This document shows positions 46,468 through 55,761 of a stretch of DNA of 64,000 nt, one piece after another; the first letter of the stretch is position 1; each line of letters starts with the position of its first letter. The notes under the pieces were generated by a model. The model was not told the DNA's origin. It saw only the letters and a program-made list of their open reading frames with translations, and made no database searches. A program made the translations under genes and the position numbers. Origin of the DNA: Hugenholtzia roseola DSM 9546 (GTDB lineage Bacteria > Bacteroidota > Bacteroidia > Cytophagales > Bernardetiaceae); assembly GCF_000422585.1 (NCBI RefSeq), contig NZ_AUGI01000034.1:38332-102331 (forward strand), in the 5' to 3' direction.

Positions 46468-46500
46468 AAAAAAACCGCGAGCGAACCTCGTGGTTTTTTT
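46468..46500 (+). terminator. Terminator after giant surface protein
   Basis: AAAACCGCGAG pairs with CTCGTGGTTTT (one wobble), followed by seven T. A good intrinsic terminator. Confidence 0.85.
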
Positions 46501-46559
46501 GTATAGAAAAATAGCAAACAATGGAGCAGGGTAGCCATCAAACAAACGCAAAAAACTAA

Positions 46560-46690
46560 GGGGCATTTGTGTCAAATTCTAAAAATTAGGTGCAAATGTA
46601 GGGCATTGCCTTGTTCGTAGTGAGATTGAAATAAAACTGTGTATTCAGCCCCAAAAAGGCTTTTGCACCTAACCTTATGGGCTTTTATCT
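46560..46690. repeat. Degenerate family 1 dispersed repeat
   Basis: TCAAATTCTAAAAATTAGGTGC, then GTAGGGCATTGCCTTGTTCG and GATTGAAATAAAA match, with gaps, the family 1 element at 7226-7398. The left terminal repeat is partly recognisable; the right end is lost. Confidence 0.5.
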
Positions 46691-46769
46691 TTCCCCAAAC
46701 ACGCCTTTTTAGCCACAAGGACAAAAAAAAGAACAAACTTTAAAAGTTTGTCCTTTCAATTTGAAGCCT

Positions 46770-46826
46770 TATTGATGATATATTGATGATATATTGATGA
46801 TATGTTGATGTGGTGTATTGATGATT
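46770..46826. repeat. 11-base tandem repeat (TATTGATGATA)
   Basis: Three perfect tandem copies of an 11-base unit from 46770 to 46802, then a degenerate copy and a further TATTGATGAT. The unit length is near one helical turn, which would place identical faces on one side of the DNA. It is downstream of the M23 gene's stop and contains no gene. Confidence 0.8.
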
Positions 46827-46882
46827 TGTAGAAAATGAGCCAGAAAGTTAGGAAAAAATTGAGGCTACCTCTTGCAAAGTTC

Positions 46883-47866
46883 TTAGTGTCCGCCCCCTAA
46901 GGATTGTCCTTCACGGCTTGATATTTCTAAAAGTTCATTAAATTCTTGTGGAGTCAGGTCGTTGAAGAAGTAATTGACAGGATTGACAAACTTGCCGTTG
47001 TGCAACACCTCGTAGTGCAAGTGTGGGGATACAGAAAGTCCTGTACTTCCTACTTTTCCAATTAGATGCCCGCGCTTGATTTTAGCCCCTCTTTTTACGT
47101 CTATTTTAGAAAGGTGCGCATAGCGCGTTACATAGCCGTAGCCGTGGTCTATTTCTATGCTCTGACCGTAACCACTGTGCCAGCCTGCCGAAATGACAAC
47201 CCCATCGCCTGTGGCATAGACGGGCGTACCCGTAGGCGCAGCCAAGTCGCAACCTGTGTGCATTTTCTTAACTTTGTAGATGGGGTGTGTGCGCATGCCG
47301 AAACCAGAGGCAAAACTCGTCAGGTGTTTTTTCTGCACAGGTTGAATGGCTGGAATGGCAGCCAACATTTGGGCTTTATTTTGTGCCAAAGTAACCAACT
47401 CATCATAGGATTTGGTCTGGATATACATTTGGCGTTTGAGTTGGTCTATCTTCTGCGCTGTTCCAATAATTAGGTTCTGATTGAAAAGCCCTTCGGAGAG
47501 TAGCTCCTGATAGCGTTTTGCGCCCCCTGTACCGCCTTTTCGCATTTCCATCGGGATAGGGTCGGCTTCGAAGATAGCACGATAGAGTTTGTTGTCGCGC
47601 TCCTGCAATTCTTGCATCATCACCGAAGCGGATTTCAACTCTTGGTCTAAAAGCTGGTATTTGAGCAAAAGTTCGCGGTTTTCTTGTGCCAATAGCCTTT
47701 CTTTTTCGGAAGGGAACAAATAGACATAGAGCATCGTTAATCCCACAGCAAAGAGGGCAGAAACGGCAAGAAAGCCTAATATATTGAAAATAACGTCAGA
47801 TTTCGTCGTCTTGACCCGCTCATAACGGCAGGTTTCTGTGTCGTAGTAATACTTTATTCGTGCCAT
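46883..47866 (-). CDS. M23-family peptidoglycan endopeptidase
   Basis: A 327-residue inner-membrane-anchored LytM/M23 peptidase. The Met at 47866 (MARIKYYYDTETCRYERV) is the conserved Bacteroidota start. A membrane segment (about residues 30-50) and a coiled coil follow. The catalytic domain has MHTGCDLAAPTGTPVYATGDGVV (first His and Asp) and SPHLHYEV (HxH). It cleaves peptide cross-links in the cell wall. The HxxxD has Cys in place of the usual Ile/Val, which is unusual but not disabling. Confidence 0.92.
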   Translation of the reverse strand: MARIKYYYDTETCRYERVKTTKSDVIFNILGFLAVSALFAVGLTMLYVYLFPSEKERLLAQENRELLLKYQLLDQELKSASVMMQELQERDNKLYRAIFEADPIPMEMRKGGTGGAKRYQELLSEGLFNQNLIIGTAQKIDQLKRQMYIQTKSYDELVTLAQNKAQMLAAIPAIQPVQKKHLTSFASGFGMRTHPIYKVKKMHTGCDLAAPTGTPVYATGDGVVISAGWHSGYGQSIEIDHGYGYVTRYAHLSKIDVKRGAKIKRGHLIGKVGSTGLSVSPHLHYEVLHNGKFVNPVNYFFNDLTPQEFNELLEISSREGQSLGGGH

Positions 47867-48603
47867 GTAGTTTTTGAGGTTGGTACGAAACAAGGGTGCA
47901 AAAATGTTATCAAACACAAGCTACCCTTTTCATTTGCAAAAGAAGCGATGATGGCGAGGTAAGATTTCAACTTTTTCTAACACAAGTGCCAACCTTTTTA
48001 GCTTTTTTAGGGTCATCAGACCGAAAGCCTTATTTTCTTATTTTTTGTGGCGTGTGTCGGAAGCGGTTTGTTTTCCACCTGCCCCGTCATAAAGACAGAT
48101 GCCGAGCAAGCGCGAGGATTGTGTCATTTTAAAGAATTTTCACAACCATGCTACTTTAAGCAGCCTTTCTTGCAAAAAGCAAACCAAGTTTTTATTGAGC
48201 TTTCAAACTGGATTATACCTTTTCCTATAATTGGCTGAAAATGAAAGCCTTTTTATGTCCCCTTTCACCTACTTGAAATTAGGTTAGATAAGGGCAAGTA
48301 AGCAATACTTTCATGCTTGCGCTGCAAGTAACACTTTTTTTCTGAAATAAAAGCGGGCATGTAATTTTTAGGCTCAAAAAAAACGAAACGTTCTTGCTTT
48401 ATTTTTAGTTAAACTCAAAAAAGTGCAATTTAAAAACCTAAGTAGCTTGCTTCTTTCTAAAAAAGTAAAGGCGAGCCACTTAGGGGTGTTGCAATTTTCT
48501 GCCCTAAATCCTACCGAAATACAAGACCCAAGTTCGATAAGGTATTATTAGATAAAGCGTTAGGCAAAAGTTTGTGTGCATCTTAGAAATTTAGTGCGGG
48601 AAT
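47867..48603. other. Large non-coding gap with an isolated hairpin
   Basis: About 740 bases with no convincing gene in either direction, between two minus-strand genes. A 14-bp stem (48437-48450 with 48471-48484, one mismatch and one wobble) with a 20-base loop stands out. No T-run follows it. In related genomes the gene next to moxR here is often a DUF58 gene, which is missing. Confidence 0.5.
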
Positions 48604-49635
48604 TTAGCGCGGCACTTCTATTTTTTGTATAATTTGCTTGACAATGTCCTCACTTTGCAGCCCTTCCATTTCCTTTTCGGGGCTTAGGATAATGCGGTGA
48701 TTGAGAACAGGATATGCCATTTCTTGAATGTCGTCGGGGGTAACAAAGTCGCGTCCTCTCATGGCGGCTAAGGTCTTGGCACTGCGCAAGATAGCCAAAG
48801 AAGCGCGTGGCGAAGCACCCAAATAGAGTGCGCCATTGTGTCGTGTCTGATAGACAATTTCGGCGATATAATCTATTAAATCTTGTTTGACAAAGACCTG
48901 CTCTGCCATTTTGCGGCACAAAGCAATCTCACCGCTTTCCACTACTGCCTCGAAGGTATCTAAGTTGGGCTGAAACTGATTTTTAAAGCGTTCCAAGATT
49001 TGCTTTTCCTCGTGCAGTTCGGGATAGTGAATTTTGATGCGAAAGAGGAAACGGTCTAATTGCGCTTCGGGTAGGCGATAAGTTCCTTCCTGCTCGATGG
49101 GATTTTGCGTTGCCATGACAAAAAAAGGCTCTTCCATGCGATACGTTTTCCCATCTACGGTTACTTGTTTTTCCTCCATGACCTCGAAGAGGGCTGCCTG
49201 CGTTTTGGCGGGAGCGCGATTGATTTCGTCGATAAGTACCAAATTGGAAAAAATGGGACCCGAAACAAAATTAAATTCGCTTGTTTTGAGGTTATAGACC
49301 GAAGTGCCAATGATGTCGGTAGGCATTAAATCGGGCGTAAATTGAATCCGCGAAAAGTTGGTATTGATGCTCTTGGCTAAAAGTTTGGTTGTGAGCGTCT
49401 TGGCAATACCGGGTACGCCTTCAATCAAGACGTGTCCGCCTGTGATGAGTGCTACCAAAAGCTGCTCTACCATCTTTTCCTGCCCTACGACGTATTGGTG
49501 GATTTGGGTCTTGATGCGCCGTATCAGTAGCTCGATGCGCTGGCTATCAATCTGGGCAGTCTGCCACGATTGGTCGGTTTGGTTGTTTTCCTCTAAGGGG
49601 CTATTTTCGGGGTTCGCTTGTGGCTCGTCTGTCAT
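48604..49635 (-). CDS. MoxR-family AAA ATPase
   Basis: A 343-residue MoxR ATPase, a chaperone-like AAA+ protein thought to help assemble or activate envelope complexes. Walker A GVPGIAKT, Walker B LVLIDEINRAPAKTQAAL, sensor 1 FVMATQNPIEQEGTYRLPEAQLDRF, sensor 2 GASPRASLAILRSAKTLA. It is the last gene of the DUF4350 operon, starting 2 bases after that gene's stop. Usually DUF58 follows. Confidence 0.95.
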   Translation of the reverse strand: MTDEPQANPENSPLEENNQTDQSWQTAQIDSQRIELLIRRIKTQIHQYVVGQEKMVEQLLVALITGGHVLIEGVPGIAKTLTTKLLAKSINTNFSRIQFTPDLMPTDIIGTSVYNLKTSEFNFVSGPIFSNLVLIDEINRAPAKTQAALFEVMEEKQVTVDGKTYRMEEPFFVMATQNPIEQEGTYRLPEAQLDRFLFRIKIHYPELHEEKQILERFKNQFQPNLDTFEAVVESGEIALCRKMAEQVFVKQDLIDYIAEIVYQTRHNGALYLGASPRASLAILRSAKTLAAMRGRDFVTPDDIQEMAYPVLNHRIILSPEKEMEGLQSEDIVKQIIQKIEVPR

Positions 49636-49637
49636 TT

Positions 49638-51116
49638 TTATTTTGATTTTTTGTAAAAATAGGTTAAGTGTTCATGCAACGCCATGAGTTTTTCTGCCGA
49701 AATCTGAATCCGTGCCTGACGCGCACGCTCTACTACCTCTATCAATTTCTGAATCTGACTAAGGTAGGTTTCGGAAATTTGCGCCTTCTGTGCCAATTTT
49801 CTGTAAAAATCTGGATTGCGTACCTGCGTTTCTATTTGGTATTTGTTTCGCACAAAGTCCCAAAAGAGTTTGATTTTTAGCTCTGCCAATCTGACATGGT
49901 CTTGCTCCTGAAAATAGAGCGTGCCTACGGTTTTGGCAAATTCCAAAGAGGTATTGGTTTTTTCTTCTAAAATGGGGATAATGCGCTGCTTTCGCTTTCC
50001 TGCAAAAAAGATGTAGAGCAATGCCGCTATCAACAAAGTGTAATAGGCAAATTTCAGAGGCGGCTGCGAAAGGATATAGCTCAACTCCTTGCTTTCATAA
50101 CGGGTGAAAGGCACTTGGGAAGGCGGCTGTTTGTAGAATTTGCTGCGCTCGTCCCAATAGGTTTTCTGCTGGGGCAGATGCGAAAAAATAGCCTTTACAT
50201 AATCGTAGCCTTCGGCTTTGAGAAGTTGGTGGTTTGCGAAGGCTTGTGGGAAGGTATGGATATAAAAATGCCCTTTTCCATAGCGAAAGCGGACAAAATT
50301 ATACAATAAGGTTTGGTCGGCTTTGTAGGCTTTGCTCAAATCAACATTATAGCCGCGTTTTTCCACTTCTTTTGTTTCTTCCGTATATTCGCCTTTATCG
50401 AGAAGCTCGAAGGCGGCTTCTTCTACCTTGATACCACCCAAAAAGCGCACGTCAGGATATTCTTGTGTGGCAGGCGTAAAGACAGAAGTGTGTGTAATGG
50501 TCTGTTTTTCAAAATAAAGAACGCGCTCATAAGCGGCAACGCGCCCTTTTCGAACTTCGGGCAAATACAAACCCAAACGGTCGGCAGGCACATTTTCTAA
50601 GGTTGCACCTGTCATCTGATTCAAAGTTGTTATCAAATCGCTCCCAACGGCTGCCGCCGAACCAAGCGCAGCGGCAAAGTCTGCCTCCACCATTTGCGGA
50701 TTTTGGACAATTTTATCTTGATAAAAATTGATAAATTGATAGTCTAAAAAGCCTTCACTGCTGATAAAAGCCTCATTGCCTGCCCCCACATACTCGAAGA
50801 GTAGCTCCATCTCTCTTTCGTGTGTGTTGTAGTGGTTTCCCACAAAGACATAATTGGTATTTTTTGGCATTTCATTTTCCACAAAAAAAACGCCCAAAGT
50901 ATCGTCTATTTCGGTTAGTTCGCCGCTGCCAAAAGCTTCGGGCAAAATTTGGTGCAGAATATAAGTGCCGTAGGGCTGCTTGCTACTCTTGTGGTAATCT
51001 TCGTCCCAATCTAAATTTTTATTTGTATTAAAGTTTGGCAAAACGAAAATCGACACTACCGTTAGTAGTGCGATAATAAAAATAAAAAGCGGTAAAATAA
51101 ATCCTTTATTTTTCAT
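49638..51116 (-). CDS. DUF4350 membrane protein
   Basis: A 493-residue protein. One N-terminal membrane segment (ILPLFIFIIALLTVVSIFVL), a periplasmic Rossmann-like domain starting WDEDYHKSSKQPYGTYILHQILPEAFGSG, and a second membrane segment about residue 365 (AYYTLLIAALLYIFFAGKRKQRIIP). This is the DUF4350 layout that goes with MoxR clusters. Start at 51116 (MKNKGF) is preferred; an in-frame ATG three codons earlier is possible. Confidence 0.88.
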   Translation of the reverse strand: MKNKGFILPLFIFIIALLTVVSIFVLPNFNTNKNLDWDEDYHKSSKQPYGTYILHQILPEAFGSGELTEIDDTLGVFFVENEMPKNTNYVFVGNHYNTHEREMELLFEYVGAGNEAFISSEGFLDYQFINFYQDKIVQNPQMVEADFAAALGSAAAVGSDLITTLNQMTGATLENVPADRLGLYLPEVRKGRVAAYERVLYFEKQTITHTSVFTPATQEYPDVRFLGGIKVEEAAFELLDKGEYTEETKEVEKRGYNVDLSKAYKADQTLLYNFVRFRYGKGHFYIHTFPQAFANHQLLKAEGYDYVKAIFSHLPQQKTYWDERSKFYKQPPSQVPFTRYESKELSYILSQPPLKFAYYTLLIAALLYIFFAGKRKQRIIPILEEKTNTSLEFAKTVGTLYFQEQDHVRLAELKIKLFWDFVRNKYQIETQVRNPDFYRKLAQKAQISETYLSQIQKLIEVVERARQARIQISAEKLMALHEHLTYFYKKSK

Positions 51117-51152
51117 ACCATTCAAAGCATTAAAAGGTCATTAGAAAGTGTA

Positions 51153-51908
51153 TCAGACCTGTTGTAGGGGTTTGATTTGTGCCAAAAAGCTGTCCCATTG
51201 ATTTTTGAGGGCTTCAAATTGATGAGCGGAGAGACTACGCTCACCATACCAAACCCATTCGTAACAGCGCAAAAGGTAAGCAAAGGTATCATAAAGCTCG
51301 ACTTGATGCTGCATCTGTTGTAGATATTGGGCGTTTGAAAAGCCTTTTGCCGTTTTGAGATAGCCATTCTCTTGCAATTTTTTTAGTAAAATCAGAAACA
51401 AAAGGCGCAAGGCAATGCGATGGTTCTGATTTTGAAGGGCTTGCTGCAAAAGGTACTCTAAATCGCTCCAATTCACCTTCTTAACATCTACTTCCTGCTC
51501 GAAGTCGAACTGAATCTGTTGGCGGTTGCGCTTATTGTATTTGCCCCAATTTTGCAAAACCAGCCAAAAAATAATCCCCAAAAGCAGCGCGGAGATAGAA
51601 ATTACCAAAAGCGGCTTCAAAAAAGGCAGCGCATCAAAAGCGTCCCACTTTGGTTGCCAAGTAGGAAGATTTATGTTTTCTCCTCCATCTGTTTTTTTCT
51701 TTTCGGGCGGCGTGTAATCGATGCCTTCAATCGCCTTTTCCCAAGTGGCTTGTTTTAGGCTTTCTTTGCCCAAAACATAGGGCGAACCTTCGAGGCGTGT
51801 GGCTTTTTGTGCCAAAAGAGGCAGCGCAAGCGTGCAGAAAAGAGCCAGAAGGAAAAACCTGCGCCAAAAAGAAGCCAAAAAATCAGGACTTAATAGAGAA
51901 AAACGCAT
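51153..51908 (-). CDS. DUF4129-like membrane protein
   Basis: A 251-residue protein with signal peptide or anchor, a Lys/Pro-rich periplasmic stretch, a membrane segment (LLVISISALLLGIIFWLVL) and a cytoplasmic helical part with VDVKKVNWSDLEYLLQQALQNQNHRIALRLLFLILLKKLQENGYL ... YEWVWYGERSL, matching the DUF4129 C-terminal domain that appears with MoxR. Part of the same operon. Confidence 0.85.
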   Translation of the reverse strand: MRFSLLSPDFLASFWRRFFLLALFCTLALPLLAQKATRLEGSPYVLGKESLKQATWEKAIEGIDYTPPEKKKTDGGENINLPTWQPKWDAFDALPFLKPLLVISISALLLGIIFWLVLQNWGKYNKRNRQQIQFDFEQEVDVKKVNWSDLEYLLQQALQNQNHRIALRLLFLILLKKLQENGYLKTAKGFSNAQYLQQMQHQVELYDTFAYLLRCYEWVWYGERSLSAHQFEALKNQWDSFLAQIKPLQQV

Positions 51909-51959
51909 AAGAAGATACTTTTTTAGACTGTAATTAGAACACCCTTAGACCAAAAATTG

Positions 51960-53831
51960 CTACTCCCATTCTTTGGGTTGATGGCGAAAATGAAAGTCGG
52001 AAAGTTCGCGCTGCAAAGTCAGGCTTTCGCTTTTTTCCACTTCCGAACCATAGAGCAGGCGCATGGCAATAATGAAAAGCGGATAAGCCACAAAAAAACT
52101 CGCCTGTGCAAAAGCAACTACGCAGGCTTGCAAAAGCAAGTTGGTCTGCCCCGTATTGCCCAAGCCCAATATCGAAATCAGGCTATCATAGAGCAGATAA
52201 AGCAGGGGCGAACCCAAAAGCAGCAGGTAGAAACCCACCAAAACAAGCAGGAAAGCCAAGTAGAAACCACCTTTTAGCACGTTACCTTTCCAAAAAGAAA
52301 AGGCATTGCGCTCTGCCACCCAAAAAGCCAAGATAGTGGAAAGTAGGGGAAAAACAACCCAAATCCAAGCGGCACTTATCAAGACAAGCAATTTGACAAG
52401 GAGCAAAGTGGCAAACACCAAAAGCCCTTTTGTAGCCAAAAATTTACCTACAATTTGCAGCGTGCCTTGATTCCAACCCAAAGGAAGGTCAGGGCGCAGT
52501 GTCTTTTGCTCGATATGAAACAGAAAAAGCAGACTACTAAGCAGCCAAAGGAGCGTATTAAGAGCCTGATACACCCCAAAATGCGCCCAAGGCTTCATCG
52601 CCAAACCGAAGATAAGTTTGAGGTAATGCACAAAATAGCCTTCACTTTCCAAGAAAAAGAAGAAGAAGTCTTTGTCGGCTAACTCTCGCGCACTAATTTG
52701 ATACATTTGCAAAAAGGAAAGTGGAAAAACTACCAGCGCGAACACTTTGAGATAAAAACCAATGTGTTTTTTATAGAAAGTAAAAGTATCTTTGATGAGC
52801 TGACGCGCCGAGCGGATTTGGTAGTATTTAAACACGCTTTGAGGCTGATAAGCAGGCTGTGTTTCGGTACGCTCCTGCGCTGAAAGGCGGCGTGCCACCC
52901 AAAACGGATAAAATACGAAGTAGAAAATCATAAAAAGCAAGGAGCTAATGATAATCATAAAGCGTATGGTATAGGAAAGTTCGGTGTAGCGCGTAACGAA
53001 ACTTTCTATAAAAGCCGCCACCACAAAGACAGGCACAATGCCCATAATGACCTTTATCGAGCGACGTGCCGCCATCTGAAAACTTTGTAGGCGCGTGTAA
53101 GAGTTGGGGAAAAATAGCCCCCTGCTTAGGGTCATGCCTGCGCCCCCTACTACGATAATGGCTAAAATTTCGAGCGTGCCATGCACCCAAATTGTGGCAA
53201 AGGACTCTAAAAACACGCCTTTTTGATAGAAAAAGTGCTGAAAAACGCCCACCATTACGCCATTTTTTATCAGAATCGCCAAAGTGCCAATTCCGCCCAA
53301 TGCGCCCAAGACAAAGACCATAAAGGCAATGCGGACGTTATTGAGCGTAATGCCCAAAAACATATTGACTTTTTGGCTATCTTTATAGACCGCCATAGGG
53401 TCGCCTTGTGAGATATTCGATTCGGTCATATTGATATAGGCATCACCCAAAATCAAACGCGCAAAGCCGTCAGACTCCTGATTGGAAAGCACGCCGATAC
53501 AAAACGCTAAGGCAAAGACGACAAAAGAAATGAGAAGTTCATAGCGAATGTGGTAGTTTGCCAAAGGCAAATCGTGTGTCCAGAAACGCACAAAACTGCC
53601 CTGCTCTTTGCTGCGATAGCGGAAAAGTTGGTTGAAGACGCGCTGCGCCAAACCATTTAGATAGACCGAAATAACGCGATGACGGTAGAAGGTACGCGCA
53701 TAAGAAAGGTCGTCTGTAACTTTAATAAAATGCTCGGCTAATTCGTCAGGGTCTTTGTGTTTTTGTACAAGTAGGTTCTCGAAATGCAGCCATTTAGACT
53801 TGTTCTGACGGATAAATTCATTTTCGCGCAT
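51960..53831 (-). CDS. SpoIIM-family multi-pass membrane protein
   Basis: A 623-residue protein with about 11 membrane segments. The first half is a stage II sporulation protein M-like domain (FEKLLVQ-type start, SYARTFYRHRVISVYLN, then GLGGIGTLAILIKNGVMVG-like segments with WVHGTLEILAIIVVGGAGM). The second half is a further membrane domain. In non-sporulating Bacteroidota this family sits in the MoxR cluster. First gene of the operon, divergent from the RDD gene. Confidence 0.88.
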   Translation of the reverse strand: MRENEFIRQNKSKWLHFENLLVQKHKDPDELAEHFIKVTDDLSYARTFYRHRVISVYLNGLAQRVFNQLFRYRSKEQGSFVRFWTHDLPLANYHIRYELLISFVVFALAFCIGVLSNQESDGFARLILGDAYINMTESNISQGDPMAVYKDSQKVNMFLGITLNNVRIAFMVFVLGALGGIGTLAILIKNGVMVGVFQHFFYQKGVFLESFATIWVHGTLEILAIIVVGGAGMTLSRGLFFPNSYTRLQSFQMAARRSIKVIMGIVPVFVVAAFIESFVTRYTELSYTIRFMIIISSLLFMIFYFVFYPFWVARRLSAQERTETQPAYQPQSVFKYYQIRSARQLIKDTFTFYKKHIGFYLKVFALVVFPLSFLQMYQISARELADKDFFFFFLESEGYFVHYLKLIFGLAMKPWAHFGVYQALNTLLWLLSSLLFLFHIEQKTLRPDLPLGWNQGTLQIVGKFLATKGLLVFATLLLVKLLVLISAAWIWVVFPLLSTILAFWVAERNAFSFWKGNVLKGGFYLAFLLVLVGFYLLLLGSPLLYLLYDSLISILGLGNTGQTNLLLQACVVAFAQASFFVAYPLFIIAMRLLYGSEVEKSESLTLQRELSDFHFRHQPKEWE

Positions 53832-53956
53832 AAAAAGTAAAATTTGGGCGGCTTAGGAAATTGGAAAGCAAAGCGGCTTGAAATAGTCTTTCCCCGACAA
53901 ATTACGAAAAAGAGCGAAAAAAAAAGCCCAAGAACGATAAATTTGAAAAAAAGTCT

Positions 53957-53964
53957 TATCTTTG
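53957..53964 (+). promoter_or_regulatory. -7 box TATCTTTG before RDD gene
   Basis: A perfect match 163 bases before the RDD start codon; no -33 box at the usual distance. The long leader of about 155 bases shows no recognised structure. Confidence 0.45.
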
Positions 53965-54126
53965 AAGACGGCAGAGCCTGATTTTTAATTCGGCTGTGGC
54001 TATTTTTACGCCTATACTTGCGGCGCATAGTAGGCAGTAGCGTCGGGATTGTAAATATAGTCATTTTTTTAGAAAGCCCAAATCTTAGTCGTGTTTTTTT
54101 CCGTTTTCAAATAGAAATACAAAAAA

Positions 54127-54861
54127 ATGGCAACAGTTTATTTAAAAACTCCGCAGAATGTAACCATTGAAGTAGGCTTGGCTTCTTCCCTCGAAAGGGC
54201 AGTGGCTTATTTCATCGATTTTATCGTAATTATCGCTTGGATTTCGCTTATCGGTACTCTGATGGGCATTTTGCTTCAAGATAGCGATTGGTTTGTATAT
54301 GTCTATTTTTTATTGGTAGTCCCCTTCTTTGTTTTTTACCATTTAGCCTTAGAAATTCTTTGGCAGGGACAGAGCATAGGCAAAAAAATCATGCGCCTCA
54401 AAGTGGTCAAGTTTAATGGCGATTTGCCCTCTGCCGACGATTTTTTGCTTCGTTGGGCTTTTAGAATGATTGATGTTAGTTTTTCCTTTACCGCCTTAGC
54501 CGCTACCCTCATTCTGACTTCGGAAAACAAGCAACGTTTGGGCGATGTCTTGGCAGGCACGCTCGTAGTCAAGCTCCAACCCGAAGGCAACCAACACAAA
54601 GGGCGCGTTTTTAAGGAAGAAAACAAGGAGCAGGAGCGCGAATTTTTGTACCCCAATCTTATCGCCTTCAACGACCAAGAGATGATGCTCATCAAAAACT
54701 TACTCGCTCGCTACTATAAAAACCCCTCGCCAACACATCAGACCCTTTTGAAGGAAGCAGCCCAGACGATTGCACAAAAGCTAAAACTTAGCAAAGTGCC
54801 ACAAGAGCCTGTGCGCTTTTTAGAAGCAGTTTTGGAAGAGTATGTGTTCATGACGCGATAA
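54127..54861 (+). CDS. RDD-family membrane protein
   Basis: A 244-residue protein. ASSLERAVAYFIDFIVIIAWISLIG is the RDD signature region, with a second membrane segment, IGKKIMRLKVVKFNGDLPSADDFLLRWAFRMID and a third segment. A soluble C-terminal tail of about 90 residues follows. It is the usual divergent partner of the SpoIIM/DUF4129/MoxR operon. Confidence 0.9.
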   Translation: MATVYLKTPQNVTIEVGLASSLERAVAYFIDFIVIIAWISLIGTLMGILLQDSDWFVYVYFLLVVPFFVFYHLALEILWQGQSIGKKIMRLKVVKFNGDLPSADDFLLRWAFRMIDVSFSFTALAATLILTSENKQRLGDVLAGTLVVKLQPEGNQHKGRVFKEENKEQEREFLYPNLIAFNDQEMMLIKNLLARYYKNPSPTHQTLLKEAAQTIAQKLKLSKVPQEPVRFLEAVLEEYVFMTR

Positions 54862-54940
54862 AGCACTTTTGTAAGATAAAGTATGCTTTTAAAGCAAGCC
54901 TACCTCGATTTTTTCCTTTTTTACCTCTCTTGCGTATTCT

Positions 54941-55555
54941 ATGCAAATTCCTATCCTACACAAAGGCAGCACGATTGACGTTTTAGCAACCCAACCCAAA
55001 CTCTGCATTGGGGTAAATTGGGGCGCGATTGTGAAGAAGAAGCGTTTTTTGGGCTTAGTGCCTACTTGGGAAGGGGTGAATTTAGACTTAGGCGCGGCTC
55101 TTTTTGATGAGCAAGGCGAAATGCTCGACCTTATCTACCCCAATAAGCCTCACTCGAAAGATGGTGCAATCTCTCACTCTGGCGACGATACCACAGGCGA
55201 CAAGACCCTTAGTAGCGACCAAAACGATAACGAAACCATTGTCTTAGACCTTACGCGCCTTAATCCCTCGATAAGTCAGCTCTTTTTCTTTGTCCAAAGC
55301 AGCAGTCAGACAGATTTTTCGGACATTCCCTATACCCAAATCCGCATCTACACAGCCTCTGCGCCCAATCAGGTAGAAAATCTCTTGGGTAGTTTTGATG
55401 TAGCTGCCAATGCCGCCTTTCATGGCAAAGTCGCGATGGTGATGGGCAAACTATTCCGACGCGGGCAAGATTGGCGATTTTATACCATAGGCGAAGGCGT
55501 AGAAGCCGCCAAACTCCTCAATACCGTTGCGCTTATCAAGGAACGCTACCTTTGA
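54941..55555 (+). CDS. TerD-family protein
   Basis: A 204-residue cytoplasmic protein of the TerD/CABP fold. GVNWGAI, VNLDLGAALFDEQGEMLDLIYPN and SHSGDDTTGD match the TerD start, and the acidic GDDTTGD and DLDLGA segments fit its calcium-binding sites. FFFVQSSSQTDFSDIPYTQIRIYTA and a WRFYTIGEGV end follow. TerD proteins are tied to tellurite and stress responses; no other ter gene is adjacent. Confidence 0.88.
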   Translation: MQIPILHKGSTIDVLATQPKLCIGVNWGAIVKKKRFLGLVPTWEGVNLDLGAALFDEQGEMLDLIYPNKPHSKDGAISHSGDDTTGDKTLSSDQNDNETIVLDLTRLNPSISQLFFFVQSSSQTDFSDIPYTQIRIYTASAPNQVENLLGSFDVAANAAFHGKVAMVMGKLFRRGQDWRFYTIGEGVEAAKLLNTVALIKERYL

Positions 55556-55598
55556 AAGGCGAAACCTACATAGAAGCACTAATAGAACTGCACCCTAA

Positions 55599-55629
55599 TT
55601 TGTAGCTCTGCTTTTTTTTCGTATCTTTG
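55599..55629 (+). promoter_or_regulatory. Promoter of coiled-coil protein at 55762
   Basis: TTTG at 55599-55602, a 19-base spacer, TATCTTTG at 55622-55629: the best consensus match in the window. Leader of about 125 bases. Confidence 0.75.
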
Positions 55630-55761
55630 CCATGAAAGCCTGAAAAGGGTGTTGCGTTTTGTAAAGCACTTCACTTTATGGGCTGTTTTTGTTTTGAAGT
55701 CTTAAAAATTGCACGTCGGCAATCGTCGTGATTAGGTTGCCTCTATTCTAAGCCCGTTCCC

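Noticed and set aside
47896..48238. Two short plus-strand open frames in the gap before the MoxR gene
   Set aside because: No promoter, no domain and no family pattern; they overlap each other and fit chance.
54941..55555. TerD gene as a marker of a tellurite or phage-defence island
   Set aside because: No other ter genes or defence genes are present; single TerD genes are common in Bacteroidota chromosomes.
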